Assembly (NCBI RefSeq): GCF_900114915.1
Contig: NZ_FOUS01000006.1
Coordinates: 124,001 to 188,000 of the forward strand
DNA length: 64,000 nt
Origin: Bradyrhizobium sp. Rc3b
GTDB taxonomy: Bacteria; Pseudomonadota; Alphaproteobacteria; Rhizobiales; Xanthobacteraceae
Direction of reading: 5' to 3'
Positions 45,730 to 54,822 of this stretch are shown here, piece after piece (the stretch's first letter is position 1; every line of letters begins with the position of its first letter). Position numbers and translations under genes: made by a program. The notes under the pieces were generated by a model. It was given only the letters and a program-made list of their open reading frames with translations, made no database searches and had not been told where the DNA came from.

Positions 45730-46656
45730 CTAATCCACAAACGGTTCGACCACGGTGCGCCTGCCGAGCAGGAACGCGTCGGCGACGAGGCGAAGCGGCG
45801 TCAGATCGACGTCGCTTGCGCCGGTCGCCGCGAGCTCGACGAAGCGCCGGTAGAGTCCGCGATATTCCTCATCGGGCGCCTCGGCAAGCACCTTGCCGTC
45901 GACCTCCATCCGCGCGCCACCGCTGGACAAAGTCATCCGGCCCTGGTCGGTTTCGACGACGATATCCCAGCTCTGCGGTCCGGTCTGGCGGAAATCGAAC
46001 TCGGCGGTGACAGCAAGGCCATCGATGTCGGTCAGCGTCAGGTTCGCCGCAATCGGCGCCTGGCAATTGGCGGGAAACGCCAGCTCGGCCGCGGTGACGA
46101 ACACAGGCTTCGGCAGGATCCTGGTCAGGATCGACAGCGCGTTGATGCCGGGGTCGAACACGCCGAGGCCGCCCGGCTCCCAGATCCAGCCTTGCCCGGG
46201 ATGCCAGACGCGGACATCTTCCTTCCAGCTGATGTGCACCGACTTGATGCGACGCTCAGTGAGCCATTGCCGCGCGGGCTCGACCGCCGGCGCATGGCGT
46301 GAATGCCAGGTCGCAAACAGCGTGCGCTTTGCCTCCGCCGCCATCGCGATCAGCGGATCGAGCTCGGCGACACCGATGCCCGGCGGCTTCTCCAGCATGA
46401 CATGCTTGCCGGCGGCGAGCGCCGCGGCCGCCTGCGCGCGCCTCACCTGCGGCGGCGTGCAGAGCGAGACCGCATCGATCGGCGGTCCCTTTTCCAGCAG
46501 CTCCTCGATGGTCGCGAAATGCGGCAGTCCCGGCAGCGAGGCGTTACGGCTGGCAATCGCCGCCAGCGCCGCGCCCGGCACGGCGGCGATCGCGCCGACA
46601 TGCTGGTCACGCGCGATCTTGCCGAAGCCAACGATGGCGATGCGAAGTTCCGTCAC
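45730..46656 (-). CDS. Gfo/Idh/MocA sugar 1-dehydrogenase (L-arabinose/D-galactose type)
   Basis: 308 residues. Rossmann motif VGFGKIARDQH (10-20), the EKPPG motif with conserved Lys near residue 93, and a C-terminal sheet domain. Size and gene context match the NAD(P)-dependent L-arabinose/D-galactose 1-dehydrogenases of Azospirillum and rhizobia (family knowledge), which oxidise the beta-anomer to the lactone. The start overlaps the stop of the FadR-type regulator gene. A further possibility is a myo-inositol-type dehydrogenase, less likely next to SMP-30 and GalM. Confidence 0.88.
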   Translation of the reverse strand: MTELRIAIVGFGKIARDQHVGAIAAVPGAALAAIASRNASLPGLPHFATIEELLEKGPPIDAVSLCTPPQVRRAQAAAALAAGKHVMLEKPPGIGVAELDPLIAMAAEAKRTLFATWHSRHAPAVEPARQWLTERRIKSVHISWKEDVRVWHPGQGWIWEPGGLGVFDPGINALSILTRILPKPVFVTAAELAFPANCQAPIAANLTLTDIDGLAVTAEFDFRQTGPQSWDIVVETDQGRMTLSSGGARMEVDGKVLAEAPDEEYRGLYRRFVELAATGASDVDLTPLRLVADAFLLGRRTVVEPFVD

Positions 46657-47417
46657 GATCTCTCTCCAGATTCCACGGAGGCCGGTGCGCTCTCGATGAC
46701 CGTGCCCTCATGGCGATGCATGCCGTTGTGAATGACGAAAATCATCGCCTCGGAGGCGGCCTCCGCATCGCCGACCGCAATCGCATCGACGATCTTCTGG
46801 TGCCAGAGCAGCACCGTGTCGCGGTCCTCCAATTCGACCGGCGCGCTCAGCAGGAACGAGGCGCGAAGCGCGGCCTCGATGACGTGGCCGATCGAGCGCA
46901 TGAACAGGTTGCCGGAGGCGCGCGCCACGGCGACGTGAAGTGCGAGGTCGGCATCGGCAAAGCCGACCGAATCGGACGCTTCGAGCCGCATGCGCTCCAT
47001 GCTGCGCCGAAGGTCGGCCAGATCCTCCTCCGACCGCTGCTTGGCCGCCAGCATGGCCGCGCGCGGCTCGACCGCGAGACGGATCTCGGCGAGGTCATTG
47101 AGGAAACGCTTGTCGATACCGGCGTCCAGATGCCAGGCCAGCACGTCGGCATCGAACATGTTCCAGGCGGCGCGTTCGCGCACGACGGTTCCGACGCGCG
47201 CCTTGGTGGTCAGCAGGCCCTTGGCGACTAGGGTCTTCACGCTCTCCCGCAGCACCGGCCGCGACACGCCGAACATCGCGATCATCTCGGCATCACCAGG
47301 CAGGCGCGTCCCTTCCGCGTAGCGGCCGGCGATGATGTCGACGCCAATCGAGCGGGCGACCTCCGCATGGTTGGAGTGAGCCCGCCGCGTCGGGATGACG
47401 ACGATGCGCGATGTCAT
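46653..47417 (-). CDS. GntR-family regulator, FadR subfamily
   Basis: 254 residues. N-terminal winged HTH at about 18-85 ('RLPGDAEMIAMFGVSRPVLR', 'ESVKTLVAKGLL') and C-terminal FCD domain (about 95-235) with the 'DLALHVAVARASGN' and LLWHQKIVDAI metal-site segments. ATG 47417 overlaps the permease stop by 4 bp. It lies inside the sugar operon and very likely represses it until a sugar acid or sugar ligand binds. Confidence 0.92.
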   Translation of the reverse strand: MTSRIVVIPTRRAHSNHAEVARSIGVDIIAGRYAEGTRLPGDAEMIAMFGVSRPVLRESVKTLVAKGLLTTKARVGTVVRERAAWNMFDADVLAWHLDAGIDKRFLNDLAEIRLAVEPRAAMLAAKQRSEEDLADLRRSMERMRLEASDSVGFADADLALHVAVARASGNLFMRSIGHVIEAALRASFLLSAPVELEDRDTVLLWHQKIVDAIAVGDAEAASEAMIFVIHNGMHRHEGTVIESAPASVESGERS

Positions 47418-48394
47418 GTGGCGGCTCCTGCGCTCTTCGCCAGCGGCCGGCGCGCGAGCGCGACGAGACCCTGCTGCAAGGCAATGAAGGCGAACAGCAA
47501 GATGCCGGTCGCGATCTTGGTCCACCAGCTCGACTGCGTGCCGTCGAAATTGATGTAGGTCTGGATCAGCCCCTGGATCAGCACGCCGAGGAAAGTACCG
47601 ATCACCGAGCCCTGCCCGCCCGTGAGCAGCGTGCCGCCGATCACGACGGCCGCGATGGTGTCGAGCTCGACGCCGACGGCGGAAAGCGAATAGCCGGCGC
47701 TGGTGTAGAACGAGAAGACGATGCCGGCGATGCCTGCGAGCAGGCCCGACAGCATGTAGATCTTCACCGTCATCTTGCCGACCGCAACGCCCATCAGGCT
47801 CGCTGTCGTCCGGCTGCCGCCGAGCGCATAGACATTGGCGCCGAACCGGGTGAGATGCAGCAGCAAGGCTCCGCCGATCACGATCGCGAGCATGATGATC
47901 GCAATCGCCGTCAATCGCCCGCCACCCGGCAATCGCAAGGCGAAGTCCGACACGTTGGAATAGATCGGCGCGGTGATCGGTATGGATTCGGTGGAGAGCA
48001 GGAAGCTCGCTCCGCGCGCCAGGAACATGCCGGCGAGCGTCACGATGAAGGGTGGCAAATCAAAGACATGGATCACCGCGCCCATCGCCGCACCGAAGGC
48101 CGCCGAGAGTGCGATGACGACGACGAAAGCAACCAGCGGCGGCATGCCCCAGCGCTCGATCGCGAGCGCAACGAAGACGGTGGTGAAGCCGATCACCGAG
48201 CCGACCGAGAGATCGATGCCGCCGGAGATGATGACGAAGGTCATGCCAGCCGCGACGATGCCGAGGAAAGCGTTGTCGGTGAGGAGATTGCCGACGACGC
48301 GGGTCGAGGCGATGTTGGGGAACTGCACCGCGCAGGCGGCGAAGCCCGCGACCAGCACGATCGCCGTGATGAGGGCAGGCGGCAGACCTCTCAT
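47414..48394 (-). CDS. yjfF: Sugar ABC importer permease (YjfF type)
   Basis: 326 residues, ten predicted helices, CUT2 permease. 'SGGIDLSVGSVIGFTTVFVA' and 'GGTLLTGGQGSVIGTFLGVL' are the family signatures. I set ATG 48394 (overlap ATGA with the YtfT-type permease stop); frames further upstream are out-of-register extensions. With YtfT, YtfR and YtfQ it forms an importer of the galactofuranose type known from E. coli. Confidence 0.92.
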   Translation of the reverse strand: MRGLPPALITAIVLVAGFAACAVQFPNIASTRVVGNLLTDNAFLGIVAAGMTFVIISGGIDLSVGSVIGFTTVFVALAIERWGMPPLVAFVVVIALSAAFGAAMGAVIHVFDLPPFIVTLAGMFLARGASFLLSTESIPITAPIYSNVSDFALRLPGGGRLTAIAIIMLAIVIGGALLLHLTRFGANVYALGGSRTTASLMGVAVGKMTVKIYMLSGLLAGIAGIVFSFYTSAGYSLSAVGVELDTIAAVVIGGTLLTGGQGSVIGTFLGVLIQGLIQTYINFDGTQSSWWTKIATGILLFAFIALQQGLVALARRPLAKSAGAAT

Positions 48395-49383
48395 GGTTTC
48401 GTCCTCCGCAGCCGCGCGGCGATGCCGGCAAATCCGGTCAGCTTGGGCGATTGCAACAACAGCACCGTGAGCACCACCACCGCCTTGACCAGCAGGTTGA
48501 ACTCCGGCGGATAGCCGGACAAAAGGATGCCGGTGTTCATGGTCTGGATGATCAGCGCGCCGAGGACGGCCAGCACGAGGCTGAAGCGGCCGCCGAACAA
48601 CGAGGTGCCGCCGATCACCACGGCCAGAATGGCATCGAGCTCGAGCCAGAGGCCGGCATTGTTCGCGTCCGCTCCCATGATGTCGGCCGCCGCGATCACA
48701 CCGGCCAGCGCGGCGCAGACGCCGCACCAGACATAGACCGACAGGATCATCGCACGGGTGCCGACGCCGGCAAGCTCGCTCGCGCGCGCATTGCCGCCGG
48801 TCGCCTCGATCAGGAGCCCGAGCGCGGAGCCACGCACCACCGCGCCGGTCAGGATGAGCATGCCCAGGGCAATCACCACCGGTACCGGCAGGCCGAGCAC
48901 CGAGCCATTTCCGAGCCAGACCAGATCCGGCGAGGAGAACGTCACGATGCGTCCCTCGGTGATGAGCTGGGCGATGCCGCGTCCCGCCACCATCAAAATC
49001 AACGTCGCCACGATCGGCTGCATGCCGAGCACCGCGACGAGGAAGCCGTTCCACAGGCCGCAAATCAAGCCCGCGCCGAGTGCTGCCGCCAGCACGACGG
49101 CCAGACTGTGAGTGTCGGCGAGGCTCGCTGCGATCGCGCCGCAGATCGCCATGACGGCGCCGACCGAGAGATCGATGCCACGCGTCGCGATCACCAGCAC
49201 CATGCCGAGCGAGAGCAGCGCCACCGGCGTGCCGCGGTTGAGCACGTCGATCAGGCTGCCGAACAGCCGGCCGTCCTGCAGGCGCAGGTCGAAGAATTGC
49301 GGCGACACCACGCGATCGACCGCGAGGATGACGATCAGCGCCAGGATCTGGGCAAGGCCGCGGCGCGGCAGCAGCGCTGTCAT
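48391..49383 (-). CDS. ytfT: Sugar ABC importer permease (YtfT type)
   Basis: 330 residues, CUT2 permease with 'TRGIDLSVGAVMAICGAIAA' and 'GGTSLFGGRFSLVLAVLGAL'. It forms a heterodimer with the YjfF-type permease; two different permeases are the rule in this subfamily. It overlaps ytfR (ATGA) and yjfF (ATGA). Confidence 0.93.
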   Translation of the reverse strand: MTALLPRRGLAQILALIVILAVDRVVSPQFFDLRLQDGRLFGSLIDVLNRGTPVALLSLGMVLVIATRGIDLSVGAVMAICGAIAASLADTHSLAVVLAAALGAGLICGLWNGFLVAVLGMQPIVATLILMVAGRGIAQLITEGRIVTFSSPDLVWLGNGSVLGLPVPVVIALGMLILTGAVVRGSALGLLIEATGGNARASELAGVGTRAMILSVYVWCGVCAALAGVIAAADIMGADANNAGLWLELDAILAVVIGGTSLFGGRFSLVLAVLGALIIQTMNTGILLSGYPPEFNLLVKAVVVLTVLLLQSPKLTGFAGIAARLRRTKP

Positions 49384-50924
49384 GTGTGGGCCTCAAGCGC
49401 AACAGCGACGCTATCGGCGGCAATGGCGGCGAGAATGTTGCCGACGTCGATCGCCTCGCCCGCGAGCTCTTCGATATGGGCGCGGTCGCGCAGCACGACG
49501 ACGCGATCCGAATAGGTCACGATCTCGTCGAGCTCGGAGGAGATCACGAGCAGCGAAAGCCCGTCGTCGCAGAGCTCGCGGATCAGGCGGATGATTTCGG
49601 CATGCGCGCCGACATCGATGCCGCGGGTCGGCTCGTCCAGCACGAGAAGCCGCGGCGAGGTCGCGAGCCAACGCGCCAGCAACACCTTTTGCTGGTTGCC
49701 GCCGGAGAGCAGGCCCACGGGGCGCTCCGGATCGGGCGGGCGGATGTCGAGCATCTTGACGTAGCGGCGCGCGAGCTCGTCCTGCTCGCGGCGCGACAGC
49801 GGCCGATGCAGGCCGCGCTTGGCCTGGAGCGCGAGCACGATGTTCTCGCGCACGGTGAGCTCGGCGACGATGCCGTCGGTCTTGCGCTCCTCCGGGCAAT
49901 AGCCAAAGCCGTGGCGGACGCCGTCGCGGGGCGACTGCAGCCGCACCGGCGCACCCTCCACCCTCGCCTTCCCGCCATCGGCGCGCTCGGCGCCGAATAC
50001 CAGCCGCGCCGTCTCGGTGCGGCCCGAGCCGAGCAGGCCGGCGAGACCGACGACCTCGCCATGGCGCAGCTCGAGATTGAACGGCGCGACATAGCCGGCC
50101 TTGCCGTAGTTCTCGAAACTCGCGCAGATTTCGCGCACCTTGTGCTCGCCCACTGATGCGCGCGCGCTGGTGGTCTCGGCCAATTCGCGGCCGAGCATCA
50201 GCCGGATCAGCTCGAGCCGGGGCAGCGAGGCGGTCTCGCGCTCCCCGACGAGGCGGCCGTTACGCAGCACCGTGATGCGATCGGAGATCTCATAGACCTG
50301 ATCGAGGAAGTGGCTGACGAAGACGATGCCGATACCGCGCTTCGCGAGCTGCCGCATGATGCCGAACAGGATCTCGACCTCGTGGCGGTCGAGGCTCGCG
50401 GTGGGCTCGTCCAGGATCAGCACGCGCGCGGAGAGATCGACGGCGCGCGCGATCGCGGTGACGTGCTGCACAGCGACCGAATAGCTGCTGAGCGGCGCGG
50501 CCACGTCGATGTCGAGGCCAAACTCCGCAAGCAGCGCCTTGGCGCGGCGGCGCATCTCGCCCTCGCGCACGATGCCGAAGCGCATCGGCTGGCGATCGAG
50601 GAACAGGTTCTGCGCCACCGACAGGTTCGGCAGCAGGTTGACTTCCTGGTAGACGGTGGCAATGCCCGCTGCCAGCGCTGCCTTGGCCGAGCGCGGCGCG
50701 ACCTCTTCACCGCCGATCCTGACGATGCCGGCATCACGCGGGAATACGCCGGTGACGACCTTGATCAGCGTGGATTTGCCGGCGCCGTTCTCGCCGAGCA
50801 GCGCATGGATCTCGCCGGCGCGCAGCGTGAAGTCGACCTCCTGCAGCGCGCGCACAGCGCCAAAGCTTTTGCTGATCCCGCGCACCTCAAGAAGGGGCAG
50901 AGCAGGATCGGGGCTGTTCTGCAT
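49380..50924 (-). CDS. ytfR: Sugar ABC importer ATPase (YtfR type, two NBDs)
   Basis: 514 residues. NBD1: Walker A GENGAGKST (44-52), Walker B LILDEPTASLD; NBD2: degenerate Walker A GLLGSGRTE, signature LSGGNQQK, Walker B LVLDEPTRGID. ATG 50924 is preceded by GGGAG at a good distance; a longer frame exists upstream but does not fit the family. Encoded right after ytfQ with an intercistronic hairpin between. Confidence 0.94.
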   Translation of the reverse strand: MQNSPDPALPLLEVRGISKSFGAVRALQEVDFTLRAGEIHALLGENGAGKSTLIKVVTGVFPRDAGIVRIGGEEVAPRSAKAALAAGIATVYQEVNLLPNLSVAQNLFLDRQPMRFGIVREGEMRRRAKALLAEFGLDIDVAAPLSSYSVAVQHVTAIARAVDLSARVLILDEPTASLDRHEVEILFGIMRQLAKRGIGIVFVSHFLDQVYEISDRITVLRNGRLVGERETASLPRLELIRLMLGRELAETTSARASVGEHKVREICASFENYGKAGYVAPFNLELRHGEVVGLAGLLGSGRTETARLVFGAERADGGKARVEGAPVRLQSPRDGVRHGFGYCPEERKTDGIVAELTVRENIVLALQAKRGLHRPLSRREQDELARRYVKMLDIRPPDPERPVGLLSGGNQQKVLLARWLATSPRLLVLDEPTRGIDVGAHAEIIRLIRELCDDGLSLLVISSELDEIVTYSDRVVVLRDRAHIEELAGEAIDVGNILAAIAADSVAVALEAHT

Positions 50925-51002
50925 GGCAAATTCACTCCCACGGGTGCCCGCCATTGAAGCGGACACCCAGCCTAGCCGTTCGTGCAGCGGTTTCGAAGGG
51001 GG

Positions 51003-51029
51003 CGCCGAACCACTGGAGGCGGTCCGGCG
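51003..51029 (-). promoter_or_regulatory. Intercistronic hairpin after the ytfQ gene
   Basis: In the minus-strand transcript the arms CGCCGGACC and GGTTCGGCG pair with one G-U around a 9-nt loop; flanking GGGGC and GCCCC can lengthen it. It starts 11 nt after the ytfQ stop and ends before the ytfR start. It probably stabilises ytfQ mRNA. Confidence 0.6.
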
Positions 51030-51039
51030 CGGAGCCCCC

Positions 51040-52005
51040 TCAGTAACCGAGGCCCTTCTTGCTGTCGTAGATCTTCTGCGGATCGTCGGCGGCGGTATAG
51101 AGCTTGGACTCGGTCTGGATCCATTTCGGCGGAACCGTGCCCTTGCCCTTGAAGGCTGCGACGGCATCCAGTGCCGGGCCCGCCATGTTCGGCGTCAGCT
51201 CCACCGTGGCGTTCGCTTCGCCGGCAACCATCGCCTTGAAGATATCGGGGACCGCGTCGATCGAAACGGTGAGGATGTCCTTGCCAGGCTTGAGGCCGGC
51301 TTCCTTCATCGCCTGAATCGCGCCCACCATCATGTCGTCGTTGTGGGCGTAGACTGCGCAGATGTTCTTGCCGCCGCCTTCGGCCTTGATGAAGCTTTCC
51401 ATCACCTCCTTGCCCTTGGCGCGGGTGAAGTCGCCGGTCTGGCTGCGCACCACCTTCAGGTTCGCGTGCTTGGCGATGGCGGTGTCGAAGCCTTTCTTGC
51501 GGTTGGTGGCGACGCTGGCGCCGACCGTGCCCTGCAGCTCGACGATGTTGCAGGCCTTGGCGCCGACCGTCTTGGCCAGCCAGTCGCCGGCGACCTCGCC
51601 CTCATGCACGCTGTCCGAGGTTACGGCGGTGAGATAGAGTTCCTTGCCGGAGGGATCGATGTCGCGGTCGAGCAGCACGACCGGGATCTTGGCTTCCTTG
51701 GCCTCCTTCAGCACCGAGTCCCAGCCGGTCGAGACCACGGGCGCGAGAAAGATCGCATCGACGTTCTGCGCGATGAAGGAGCGGATCGCCTTGATCTGGT
51801 TCTCCTGCTTCTGCTGCGCATCGGCGATCTTGAGATTGACTTTGCGCTTGGTAGCCTCCTGCTTGGAGACCGACGTCTCGGCGGCGCGCCAGCCGGACTC
51901 CGATCCGATCTGCGAGAAGCCGATGGTGAGCTCGGCGGCATTCGCGGGCAGCGCGAGCAACAAGGCGGCCGTGGCGCTGGCCGCAAAGAGGGCTTTGAGG
52001 ATCAT
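51040..52005 (-). CDS. ytfQ: Galactofuranose-type sugar-binding protein (YtfQ type)
   Basis: 321 residues. ATG 52005 gives a Sec signal (MILKALFAASATAALLLALP, cleavage after NAA) and a GGGAG ribosome site; an earlier in-frame start would spoil the leader. Mature part: 'TIGFSQIGSESGWRAAETS', 'AIRSFIAQNVDAIFLAPVVS', VVLLDRDIDPSGKE, typical for the YtfQ family, which binds furanose sugars. It is the first gene of the importer/oxidation operon; the next promoter-like dyad is about 110 bp upstream. Confidence 0.93.
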   Translation of the reverse strand: MILKALFAASATAALLLALPANAAELTIGFSQIGSESGWRAAETSVSKQEATKRKVNLKIADAQQKQENQIKAIRSFIAQNVDAIFLAPVVSTGWDSVLKEAKEAKIPVVLLDRDIDPSGKELYLTAVTSDSVHEGEVAGDWLAKTVGAKACNIVELQGTVGASVATNRKKGFDTAIAKHANLKVVRSQTGDFTRAKGKEVMESFIKAEGGGKNICAVYAHNDDMMVGAIQAMKEAGLKPGKDILTVSIDAVPDIFKAMVAGEANATVELTPNMAGPALDAVAAFKGKGTVPPKWIQTESKLYTAADDPQKIYDSKKGLGY

Positions 52006-52114
52006 CAGGCGAGTCTCCCAAGATGTTATCCGGGGCGCCGATTGGTAGCATGGCACCCGCAGGCCGGCCTTTGAGGCGGCGGGAGGGACTATTTCACGGA
52101 AGATGGGTTCCGAC

Positions 52115-52133
52115 TAGTCATATTATTTGACTA
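52115..52133. promoter_or_regulatory. AT-rich dyad upstream of ytfQ
   Basis: TAGTCA (52115-52120), TATTATT, TGACTA (52128-52133): perfect 6-bp arms around a 7-nt AT-only spacer, in a GC-rich background, about 110 bp before the ytfQ start. A FadR-type (GntR) protein such as the one in this operon is a candidate ligand. Confidence 0.45.
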
Positions 52134-52251
52134 TTTGGAGGAAATTGCGCCGAGCAGCGGCAAGCGGCTTTAAGACACGCCAAGCGCGATTTTGTTCCAC
52201 CGACGCAACGGGAGGATGAAGGAAGTTTGTGGTTGGGTCCAGCCGCGGACA

Positions 52252-52339
52252 CCGTCATGGCCGGGCTTGTCCCGGCCATCGACGCCTCATCTCGCATGAC
52301 GAAGAACGTCGATGCCCGGGACAAGCCCGGGCATGACGG
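52252..52339. repeat. CCGTCATGGCCGGGC palindrome (dispersed Bradyrhizobium-type repeat)
   Basis: Left arm 52252-52284 (CCGTCATGGCCGGGCTTGTC and on) pairs with right arm 52307-52339 over 33 nt with two mismatches. Such paired arms around a short loop are a familiar multicopy element. It lies between the FAH-family gene and ytfQ; it can act as terminator of the former. Confidence 0.8.
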
Positions 52340-52384
52340 CCCCATAGACGTTCGCTTGGGAGGTCAGCTGCGAGACGTGAAGCG

Positions 52385-53557
52385 CTAAATCAGCTTCCGC
52401 TGCGCCAGGTTCTTCATCAGCGCACCGATGCCGAAGGTCCAGGGCTCGCACTCGTCGCTGGTGCGCATGCGGTTGACGAGCTTGCCGAGTTGCGGCGCTG
52501 CGATCGTGACGATGTCATCGCGCTTGTGGGTGAACCCCTGCCCCGGCGCATCGCGATCCTTGACCGGCGCGAACATCGTGCCGAGGAACAGCACGAAGCC
52601 ATCAGGATATTGATGCACCTTGCCGATGGTCTGCTCGACCAGGTCGGTCGGATCACGGCTGATCTTGCTGATCGAGGAATGGCCGTCGAGAACGAAGCCG
52701 TCCGCTCCCTTCACGTTCAGGCTGATGTCGAGCTTGCGCGCATCGTCGAGCGTAAAGCTGTCGTCGAACAGGCGCAGCAGCGGTCCGATCGCGCAGGAGG
52801 CGTTGTTGTCTTTGGCCTTCGACAGCAGCAGCGCCGAGCGTCCTTCGAAGTCGCGCAGATTCACGTCGTTGCCGAGTGCGCCGCCGACGATCTTGCCGCG
52901 GCTCGACACGAACAGCACGAGCTCCGGCTCCGGGTTGTTCCAGGTCGATTTCGGATGCAGGCCGGCATCCATGCCGGTGCCGACCGAGGACATGGTCGGC
53001 GCCTTGGTGAAGACTTCGGCATCGGGACCGATGCCAACCTCGAGATATTGGCTCCAGGCGTTCTGATCGATCAGCACCTGCTTCAGATGCATCGCCTGGT
53101 CGGAGCCCGGCTTGAGCTTTGACAAATCGTCGCCGATCAGCCGCGTCACTTCCTTGCGGATCGCTTCGGCCGAGGCCGGATTGCCCTTCGCCCGCTCCTC
53201 AATCACGCGCTCCAACATCGAGATGGCAAAAGTCACGCCGGCCGCCTTCAGCGTCTGCAGGTCCACGGGCGCAAGCAGCCACGGCTTTTGGCGATCGCGC
53301 TGGTCCGGCGCCGTGTTGGCCACGATGGCGTCGAGATCGCCGATGTGCTCGCCCTTGGTCAGGCTCAGCGCCTTGGCTGGGTTGTCCTCTTCGCAGAGCG
53401 CGCTGATGGTCGGAAATCTTGCGGTGACGTCGAACACGCCATCGCCACGGACGGCGACCACGGCCGGACCGTTCGCCTGCGGCAGCCAGACGCGGCCGGC
53501 GAGTGTGCCGCGTGTTCCGTCCTCGGGGAGAAGGTCTTTCACCGTCAATGTCGTCAT
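52385..53557 (-). CDS. FAH-family dehydratase, 2-keto-3-deoxy-pentonate type (XylX/AraD1-like)
   Basis: 390 residues, fumarylacetoacetate hydrolase fold at about 160-385. Length and context match the FAH-family 2-keto-3-deoxyxylonate/arabinonate dehydratases of the Weimberg route (Caulobacter XylX group, GguC/AraD1 in rhizobia) and not small fumarylacetoacetases. Metal-site region: 'VGIGPDAEVFTKAPTMSSVG', 'PEPELVLFVSSRGKIVGGAL' and 'DVNLRDFEGRSAL'. It would convert 2-keto-3-deoxypentonate to alpha-ketoglutarate semialdehyde. It precedes the ytfQ promoter region by 380 bp and may form its own transcript. Confidence 0.8.
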   Translation of the reverse strand: MTTLTVKDLLPEDGTRGTLAGRVWLPQANGPAVVAVRGDGVFDVTARFPTISALCEEDNPAKALSLTKGEHIGDLDAIVANTAPDQRDRQKPWLLAPVDLQTLKAAGVTFAISMLERVIEERAKGNPASAEAIRKEVTRLIGDDLSKLKPGSDQAMHLKQVLIDQNAWSQYLEVGIGPDAEVFTKAPTMSSVGTGMDAGLHPKSTWNNPEPELVLFVSSRGKIVGGALGNDVNLRDFEGRSALLLSKAKDNNASCAIGPLLRLFDDSFTLDDARKLDISLNVKGADGFVLDGHSSISKISRDPTDLVEQTIGKVHQYPDGFVLFLGTMFAPVKDRDAPGQGFTHKRDDIVTIAAPQLGKLVNRMRTSDECEPWTFGIGALMKNLAQRKLI

Positions 53558-53652
53558 GGCCGCGCCCTCACTGTTTCTCGGATCAGCCGCAGCCGATCAT
53601 ATTGGCGAAGAGCAATAAACGTCTGGCGGGGGAAGTCCAGAGAGCGCGCCCC

Positions 53653-54711
53653 TCACTTGAACCAATGCACCAGTGCGATGCTGATGCCGAGCAGCAGCAT
53701 CAGCGACAGCGTCACCGCGGCCGTCACCCGCCCGCCGACATTGGCGAGCACGCGCACGTCGACGCCGAGTCCGAGGGCCGCCATCGACACCACAGTGAGA
53801 AAACTCGTGACCTTTGTCACCGGCCCAACCACCGTCCCCGGCACGATCTCGAGGGAACGCAAGGTCGCCAGCGCCAGAAAGCCGAGGATGAACCAGGGCA
53901 CGAGGCGGAAGAAGCCGACGCTGGTCTTCTTGGCATCGCTCTGCCAGCGCGAGGCAACCAGCGACAGGCCGACGACGACCGGCCCGAGCATCAGCACACG
54001 CATCAGCTTCACGAGCGTGCCGATCTGCGTTGAGACGAGCCCGGCCGGGACCGTCGCGGCCAGCACCTGCGGCACCGCATAGACCGTGAGGCCGGCGAGG
54101 ATGCCGTATTGCGTGGCAGACAATTGCAACAGCGGAATCAGCAGCGGCAGGCCGAGCACCATCATCACGCCAAGGATCGCGGTGAAGGAGATCGAGGATG
54201 CGATCTCGTCATTGTTGGCGCCGATAATCGGCGCCACGGCGGCGATCGCCGAATTGCCGCAGATCGAGTTGCCGCAGGCGATCAGGATCGACAGCCGCGT
54301 CGACAGGCCCAGCATCCGGCTGATGCCAAAGGACACGCAGAGTGCAATCACCACGACGGCTGCGATCGACGCCAGCAGCGCGACGCCGGAAGCCGCGATG
54401 GCGGCGAAGCTGATCGAGGCGCCCAGCAGCATGACCGCGACTTCGAGCAGCTGTTTCGCGCTGAAGGCGATGCCGGCCTGCCAGCGCGGCGCGGGTTTCC
54501 AGAAGCTGCGCAGGGCCATCCCGAGCAGGATCGCCATCACCAGCGCCTCGACATAGGGATGCTCGAACACCCCGAGCTCAGCCCTTTCGAGCAGGGCCGA
54601 GACACCGGCGACGGCGATACAGAGGAGGATGCCCGGAATCAGCGCGAAAATACGGCTCGCGGCGGTGGCCGGCTTGGCATCGACCGGGCTGGATGCTTGA
54701 TTCTGCGACAC
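53653..54711 (-). CDS. YeiH/UPF0324-family membrane protein (putative anion exporter)
   Basis: 352 residues and about ten transmembrane helices. Diagnostic pieces are 'EALVMAILLGMALRSFWKPA', 'LLEVAVMLLGASISFAAIAA', 'LIACGNSICGNSAIAAVAPI' and 'ALGLGVDVRVLANVGGR'. The GNSICGNSAIAA stretch is the hallmark of the YeiH/YadS group, which has been annotated as putative sulfate exporter; the substrate is not proven. Encoded alone between the FAH gene and a small gene on the same strand; intergenic gaps of 95 and 111 bp suggest independent expression. Confidence 0.88.
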   Translation of the reverse strand: MSQNQASSPVDAKPATAASRIFALIPGILLCIAVAGVSALLERAELGVFEHPYVEALVMAILLGMALRSFWKPAPRWQAGIAFSAKQLLEVAVMLLGASISFAAIAASGVALLASIAAVVVIALCVSFGISRMLGLSTRLSILIACGNSICGNSAIAAVAPIIGANNDEIASSISFTAILGVMMVLGLPLLIPLLQLSATQYGILAGLTVYAVPQVLAATVPAGLVSTQIGTLVKLMRVLMLGPVVVGLSLVASRWQSDAKKTSVGFFRLVPWFILGFLALATLRSLEIVPGTVVGPVTKVTSFLTVVSMAALGLGVDVRVLANVGGRVTAAVTLSLMLLLGISIALVHWFK

Positions 54712-54822
54712 AAATCTCTCCCAGGGGAGAAAGATTTATACGCAGCGCCAGCTCAATGGGGAATAAGTTTTCGACATATCAGGGCCAAGGGAAGTTCTGT
54801 CCTCAACCCGGAATAAACGGCC

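Noticed and set aside
47414..49423. 669-codon fusion of two permeases
   Set aside because: The N-terminal half is the wrong frame of the YtfT-type gene; the true YjfF-type permease starts at 48394.
53653..54711. YeiH-family protein as a confirmed sulfate exporter
   Set aside because: The family label is only putative and no sulfur genes are nearby, so I leave the substrate open.
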